Below the pieces are notes generated by a model. It was not told where the DNA came from and searched no databases. It saw nothing but the letters and a program-made list of their open reading frames with translations. The position numbers and the translations under genes were made by a program. DNA of 64,000 nt from Phaffia rhodozyma (taxonomy: Eukaryota; Basidiomycota; Tremellomycetes; Cystofilobasidiales; Mrakiaceae), in the NCBI GenBank assembly GCA_014706385.1, contig JACGZH010000005.1, forward strand, positions 124,001 to 188,000, given 5' to 3'. How positions within the stretch are numbered: the stretch's first letter is position 1; every line of letters begins with the position of its first letter. Shown in pieces: positions 54,008-64,000 of the stretch.

Positions 54008-54812
54008 TTAGGCCTTGCTCTCGGATGCCTGTCAAAATGCACAAAGAAAAAAAAGTTTAGACGCGTTTCTACAAGTCGACGGAATGAAAGGTCGAGCTGC
54101 ATACCTTTGGGTTCTCGGGAGCTGATTGAATTTAAATATTAAAGGAGAAGAAAACGGATATTAGGGTGGGAGTCAGTCATCAGAGCACAAGAAAGAGAGG
54201 GAGAGAGGGTACGTACCGCTAGCCCACATCTTGGCGACCAATTTAAATCTCTCAGTATGAGGTTGCTCAGGGTTCTTCTCCTTCTACTCAGTTTAAAGCA
54301 TTGAAATATCTTCAGTTTGGAATCAGAAGGAGAGGAAGAGAACAGAACAGAACAGAACGGAAGAAGAACGTACGAGCTTTGCGAGTTGGACTTTCATATA
54401 CTGGTTGTAAGCGCTAGGCTTCTTTCCAGCTCCTCCCTTCTTGGGAACGGGCTTCTTGGCGACAGCTGGAAGATATGTATGTATGTACACGTGTGTGGAT
54501 ATGTAGGTCAGTCGATCAGTCAATCAGAGTGATTCAAGCATATTCGAACGGTGAAATGCATATGAAGCGTTCAGAACGTGAACGAGACGCGTCGGACGCG
54601 TCCCTCTACAGCATGAAACCACAACGCGCAAAGGTCATCTGGTCCAAACGCAATCATTCGAACCATCCTCATTTGATCATCATCCATCCATCCGTTCATC
54701 CATCTGTTGAACTTCTCGACCAACGAACGAAGAATAGGGATGGGATGCAAGGCGGAGAATTTTTGTTCTCGAGGAAGAGAAAATCGTCTTTCAACATGTA
54801 GAGACGCGTGTT

Positions 54813-54843
<31 letters not shown>

Positions 54844-54927
54844 CGAATTGGAAGCACGTGATGAACACTTAAAAGAGAGAAGTAACTAAAGAAATCACGT
54901 ACACTTAGACTCGGTAGTGGCGGCCAT
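54008..54927 (-). CDS. Small YABBY/HMG-box-like DNA-binding protein
   Basis: Short spliced exons give MAATTESK, then AVAKKPVPKKGGAGKKPSAY and NQYMKVQLAKL, then KEKNPEQPHTERFKLVAKMW joined to ASAPENPK, and ASESKA with TAA at 54008-54010. The block from KKPSAYNQYMK to FKLVAKMW is typical of fungal YABBY/HMG-like proteins (KPSAYNxFMK...HKExFKxAAxxW). About 80 residues in total. A Lys/Pro-rich N-terminal tail would aid DNA or chromatin contact. Likely a non-sequence-specific nuclear DNA-binding protein; this is family inference. Four introns, with the intron after the first exon containing a GGAT microsatellite. Confidence 0.82.
54820..54844. repeat. GGAT tetranucleotide microsatellite
   Basis: Six tandem GGAT units in the first intron of the YABBY-like gene; an imperfect inverted partner (CATCCATCC) lies at about 54682-54692. 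Confidence 0.85.
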
Positions 54928-55905
54928 GATGAGATTATTGAAGAACTGGAGGATGGATGGAACAAAATGAAAACAACAAAGTGGGAATGTGGTTGAGAGA
55001 AAGAAGAAAGAAGAAGAAGAAGAACGACTTGATGAGCTTTCCTCTTTCTCTTCCTCTAACTCTCTTTCTCTTCTTTGCCGCTCTTTCTGTCTCTCCCTCT
55101 TGCTTTCCCAAACCGGCCAGGCTGAGACCGGCCAGCAGAGACGCGCATGTCTGGCTGAGTGGGCGTGACGGATTGATTGAATGTTACTTACGTAACCATG
55201 ACATTAGGGTTAACCTGTGCTATATACTTGAGGTCGATTTTTACAACAGGGCAAGAAAGCAGACGAAAGACCGAATATCATTAGGTTATACCAAAGAATG
55301 ATTCTCTGGTTGTGTCATCGTATTGTTCTTTACACCGCTGGTCTTTTCTTTCAATAGGTTGATTTGGGCTCTATGAATCTTGTACATAACATGTGTTCTG
55401 ACATGAAGTTGATCTACAGGTTTGCGCGCCAAGACTATACATCCTCAATAAGATTGGTTCTGTCTCCATCAAGAAGTTTATAGATCACAATGAAAGAGAG
55501 AATTAAGATGATGTATGAGATGGTGGTCTCAACGACAAAGAAACAGCCTACAAGCGCAAGAACGAATAACAGAGCATCGAAGACTCGGAGTAGGCGAGAT
55601 ATATGAAATGCGTTATCAAGTAGGATAGCCAACAACCCAGGTTCGTCATTCGCTTTGCTGAGATTTTCACTTCTTGAACCTACACTTCATTTTATCCATG
55701 TTAAAAAGGACAGAGAGGAAATATGGGGCTACCAGAGCGCAAGGCTTGATGGAAAGAACAAAACAAAAGAGGAAAGACAGAGTATTGAAACAGCGTGTCG
55801 AGAGTATGAAAAATAAAACAGAGACATATACAACGAAGGAGAAGGATATATGAAGAGTGTATGTCAAGAGCGTAGAGGGAAAGACCCTTCAAATGTTAGC
55901 ATTCC
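54928..55905. other. Intergenic region with possible small membrane ORF
   Basis: Promoter of the YABBY-like gene (telobox at 55204-55211) and 3' region of the subtilase. On the minus strand a frame at 55435-55680 encodes two hydrophobic helices but has no ATG and an in-frame TGA upstream. A plus-strand frame at 54957-55301 is Lys/Phe-rich and unsupported. Confidence 0.35.
55204..55211 (+). promoter_or_regulatory. Telobox-like motif TTAGGGTT
   Basis: Lies 277 bp upstream of the YABBY-like gene start, within ATTAGGGTTAAC. Confidence 0.35.
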
Positions 55906-58015
<2,110 letters not shown>

Positions 58016-58416
58016 ATTGACGTGCTATATGTGCTGTGTGTGTTATGTATATGTGTCGTGTAAGGTGAGGTGGCGATGGGTGGTGGTAGTAGGAGGTGGG
58101 TAGGTTGGTGAGATGAAAGAGATGAACGAGTCGTGGAAGGCTTAAGTAGGAGGAAGCGCAGCAGCCAGCCGGTTTCAGCCTTTGGTGAAAGGCCAAATGC
58201 GGTCCTCATTCACAGTTGAAGCACTGGCACTTGCGCAATCGATGACTCCTCTCCCGTCTTTTTGTTGCCGTGTTCTCATTTCTTACAAACATCCCTCATT
58301 CGCAAGTACAATAAGTCACATCGGTACAATGAAAACTCTTTCTCTCTTTGTGTTGGAGGAAATCATTTTCTTTTAACGTTACATCATAGATCACTAAGGA
58401 AAGAGACAAAAGAAAA
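58016..58416. other. Subtilase promoter and LEU4 3' region
   Basis: Both flanking genes are on the minus strand. Rich in ACC/GGT repeats just upstream of the subtilase start; no separate gene seen. Confidence 0.4.
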
Positions 58417-61092
<2,676 letters not shown>

Positions 61093-61867
61093 CTTTACAG
61101 ATATAAGAGAGAGTGTGTAAGAGAAGGTGGGTGAGAGTTTTGAACAAAGTTGAAATGTATGTGGAATAGAAATCTTTCCGTATGTTCTTCACTAAGAAAA
61201 AAAAGAAAAAAAAAGGAGAAGAAAAACTAATGATGCGTTCGGAGTAAAAGGGCCGAGCGAGTGTGAGTATGGCTGAATGAGTGTGGCGAAACGAAAGCTG
61301 TGCGAGGCCCAAATGACTCGCCCCATCTGTCCTGTCGTAAAACACGTTTGAGGTTTCACACATCATACCTTCCACTGATTTAAAAAGATCATCAACGAGT
61401 CACGGTTATTTGCGATATGACGAGGAGAACAACTATAAATCAACATATACGGAGTCCTCGTTCGAGTAGTCGTTTGCTATAGGCGGACGACGATATGACG
61501 TCAGAAATAAACCCAGAGAAAGACATACCACAGAGACAGAACCTAGTGTCCATGCTGATACCTGGAGTGATGGAAAATTCGGTCGAGTTGTTCACAGAGA
61601 AATGTTCGCGCGTTAGAATAGTGATATACCTTCTTTGTAGTCCTCGTTTTATGGTCCTGCCTGGTCGGTCTCATCCACCTTATTGTGGGTGCACTACGAG
61701 TGACAACATAGCAACCCTAACACATCAACGGTCAACTCCGATCAAACATTCATTGCAGAAATAGAAGAATCATTGAACATGTCCTTGAGATAATCCTCTT
61801 TTTGTCTCCTCTGATCTAGTCTCCTCTCTACCCTCTCATCTAAAAGTTCAATAAGCGAAGTAAAGAA
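61093..61867. promoter_or_regulatory. Divergent promoter LEU4 / peroxiredoxin
   Basis: 775 bp with A runs near LEU4 (61194-61215) and a telobox-like site near the peroxiredoxin. No Leu3-type CCGGnnCCGG element was seen. Confidence 0.4.
61713..61720 (-). promoter_or_regulatory. Telobox-like motif (AACCCTAA on plus strand)
   Basis: Lies 148 bp upstream of the peroxiredoxin ATG. Confidence 0.3.
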
Positions 61868-63370
61868 ATGTCCTCAGAGCCAGCTACGAAAGTCGTGCGA
61901 GAACCTACCAGAACGTCCAGTCGACTGCGAGGGATCCAAGCACAAACCTCCGACGCAACCTTGACAACGGTAAGTCTTCTCAAGCGCACGCCATCCAAAA
62001 AACATCTATGGCTTGAGCTTACTCCTGTTAACTCTCACGATTCGAAAATGATACGCTGGATGGATGGTCTGAGATCTGCTTATTTTGATTCTAGGGCACC
62101 AAAAAACGAGGAGTCAATAAGGATCAAACGCAGCCTGCTCCGTCCAAGAAGTCAAAATCAGAGTCAGAGCCCGCTGTTCATCCCGAGCCAGCGAAGAGAA
62201 CGAGCGCTCTGTCCAGAGATAAAGCTGGTACCAAAAACAAAGATGAGATTAAGGACAAAGCCGAGAAGAAGAAAGAAGACAAAGAAAAGATAGGTCCTCT
62301 GGATCTCGGGCAGACCCTGTCTTCGATCATCCTCAAGTTAGTCCTTCTCTCCCTTTCAAGAACCTTCTCTCGAAGCTGAATACTTTGCAACACGCTTGGC
62401 ATCTGAATTGGCGTGGAATATTCTTATAGAAACGAGAAGGATGAGGATGTTGATGTCCATACCCTTAGTAAGATATCGTCTCTGTTGTGTCAACATGTTC
62501 TCTTCTGTAGGGAACCTATCGCAACCTCGCACATGTTCATCCTGTTGACCGTCTTGCTTTCCATTCGAAACAATAACAACAACAATAACAACAACACCAC
62601 CACTAAGTCAATGATGAGACTGGCCTTGTCATCTTTACCTACCCCCGAGCTGATACTCCCGGATGTACCAACCAAGCCTGTCTTTATAGAGATTCAAACG
62701 ATGAGTTCTTAGCCTTAGGATGTACGTGCTGCTGTCACTTTTTCTCTTACCAATTCTTCTTACTGACGAAACTTACCATACTCTTTCTATCTCTCTCGTC
62801 TGCTCAACCCACAAAAGATACCGTCGTTGGCCTTGTAAGTCCTGAGCGTTTGTATGTATCATGAACGTCATGAACTCACGAAACATAACACCCGCATGCC
62901 CTCTTGTCCTGTCAATCATCTTTGTATCATAGAGCAAAGATAAACCGACGGCTCAACAGAAGTGGATTACGAAGCACACGTTGAACTACTCTCTGCTCTC
63001 TGATCCAAAAGCAGACTTGATTGGTGTGCTCGGATGTTCCAACGGGAACTCGTTTGTCTCCTTTCCGATTTATCTATTTATTTGAATTTCAGCTCATCAA
63101 TTCGAGAGGTTTCTCCTCCTATCAAATCAAATCTTCTAAATTCATAGTACGAAACGCTCGCACTTTGTCTTTGAAAAGAAGACGGGGAAGTTGATTGACA
63201 AAGCTATCGGTGTCAAACCTGCTACAGAGTATGTCCCTCCTTCCTCTGTTTCTTTCTTCTGATATCGTAAGGAGTTATTAAACGGATTGCTTCCAATTGT
63301 TTCTCGTCTCGTCAATCATCGTGCTAGTTCGGCAAACGCCATCAAGTTTATCAAAGCTCATCACGCTTGA
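61868..63370 (+). CDS. DOT5: Nuclear thiol peroxidase, BCP-type peroxiredoxin
   Basis: Reduces alkyl hydroperoxides with thioredoxin. The N-terminal 100 residues are basic and lysine-rich (KKRGVNKDQTQPAPSKKSKS), a likely nuclear targeting region as in yeast Dot5. The thioredoxin-fold core is GLVIFTYPRADTPGCTNQAC, with peroxidatic and resolving Cys in PGCTNQAC, then LYRDSNDEFLALGYTVVGLS, KDKPTAQQKWITKHTLNYSL, LSDPKADLIGVLG, HFVFEKKTGKLIDKAIGVKP and IKFIKAHHA before TGA at 63368-63370. Several introns; the one around 62472-62608 may hold an extra exon, but a direct join (VHTL-INDETGLVIF) is in frame. Start ATG at 61868. Diverges from LEU4. Confidence 0.87.
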
Positions 63371-63605
63371 GAAAAGATCTCTCAAGAACAGTCCTCAAAC
63401 GGAAGAGACTGTCAGATATTTAGTCTGAATTGTTCTTCTCTTCTGGCTGTGTATATATGAGTTTGATCTTTCGTGTCTATTTGCAATTTGATATCATTTA
63501 AAATCCAACGTGTGGTCTTCGTTCTTTGACCCCAGACGGTATGCATCCATTTTGCATAACTTCAATTCTGGAGAAGGGTGAAAGTCAGTTGAGCACGCTC
63601 ATTCT

Positions 63606-64000
63606 CTAACCATCCTCTTCGTCAGTCCACTCTTCTACACCATCATCATCAGTCCACTCTTCACCGTCATCGTCACTGGCAGTCCACCCCTCAGCCTCCA
63701 TCTGAATCTCAGTAGCCGACTTCTCGAGCGCTAACTCTCTATCTTCACTTTCAATCTTTTTTCCTCTCCCATCAAACCAAAGGACCCTAACGGCATTTCT
63801 GAGGATCATCCGGTGATAACCGGGTGAAGAGGAAGTGCGTTGCAAGTATCCCCATATGGTAAATAAACCGTCTGGGACAAGTGAGAGACATGAAATCTCC
63901 ATATCTCGAGCTGTTGGGAGAGCAAGCGCATGCGGAGATTTCACGTAGGCGGTCGAAGATTTTGGTGGCAAAGGAAGGATCATGACGTGATCACTTTCGT
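63606..64000 (-). CDS. Hypothetical protein, C-terminal part (cut by window edge)
   Basis: The frame is open to the right edge, so the start may lie outside; an internal ATG is at 63981-63983. The visible part reads MILPLPPKSSTAYVKSPHAL, then ISCLSLVPDGLFTIWGYLQR and RNAVRVLWFDGRGKKIESED, with a repetitive acidic tail rich in Glu, Asp and Trp (EEWTDDDGVEEWTDEEDG) before TAA... the stop lies at 63606-63608. I do not recognise the family. The acidic Trp-containing tail suggests a protein-interaction end. Not spliced within the window as far as can be seen. Confidence 0.55.
   Translation of the reverse strand, partial: ESDHVMILPLPPKSSTAYVKSPHALALPTARDMEISCLSLVPDGLFTIWGYLQRTSSSPGYHRMILRNAVRVLWFDGRGKKIESEDRELALEKSATEIQMEAEGWTASDDDGEEWTDDDGVEEWTDEEDG

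Overview
The window reads as nuclear DNA of a basidiomycete fungus. Nearly every gene is split by several short GT-AG introns (mostly about 50-120 bp), genes lie on both strands with short intergenic gaps, and the proteins are fungal housekeeping types. Intron density, moderate GC and the gene repertoire fit a Tremellomycete-like yeast (a Phaffia/Cystofilobasidiales-type genome would fit); this placement is inference. No rRNA, tRNA, transposon, CRISPR or viral element was recognised.

Layout, left to right: the C-terminal part of a Zn2Cys6-family transcription factor cut by the left edge (+); an unknown coiled-coil-like protein (-); a prenylated UBL3/MUB-type ubiquitin-fold protein (+); a hairpin-rich stretch ending in T9 that looks like a Pol III RNA gene; a berberine-bridge-type FAD oxidase with a large Ser/Gly-rich insertion (+); mitochondrial metalloprotease OMA1 (-); a secreted TAP-type alpha/beta hydrolase (-); a 162-residue unknown protein (-); Rab escort protein MRS6 (+); malic enzyme (+); cyclophilin-40 CPR6 (-) divergent from the CCAAT-binding subunit HAP5 (+); a large TPR/CCCH zinc-finger protein (-); TGS1 cap hypermethylase (+); RNA polymerase III largest subunit RPO31 (-) head-to-head with nuclear exonuclease RAT1 (+); dynactin p25 (-); a bZIP factor with a membrane segment (+); a YABBY/HMG-like small protein (-); a vacuolar subtilisin (-); LEU4 (-) divergent from a nuclear peroxiredoxin DOT5 (+); and an edge-truncated unknown gene (-).

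Four neighbours between about 29.5 and 48.5 kb concern RNA (CCCH protein, TGS1, RPO31, RAT1), but no operon-like logic is implied. Exon joins were worked out by hand from reading frame, splice sites and family conservation. CDS coordinates give the span from start to stop including introns. The points most worth a second look are the putative structured RNA at about 6.45-6.78 kb, the ATF6-like membrane bZIP, the FAD-oxidase insertion, recurrent GTTCGT splice donors, and a telobox-like motif shared by several promoters.
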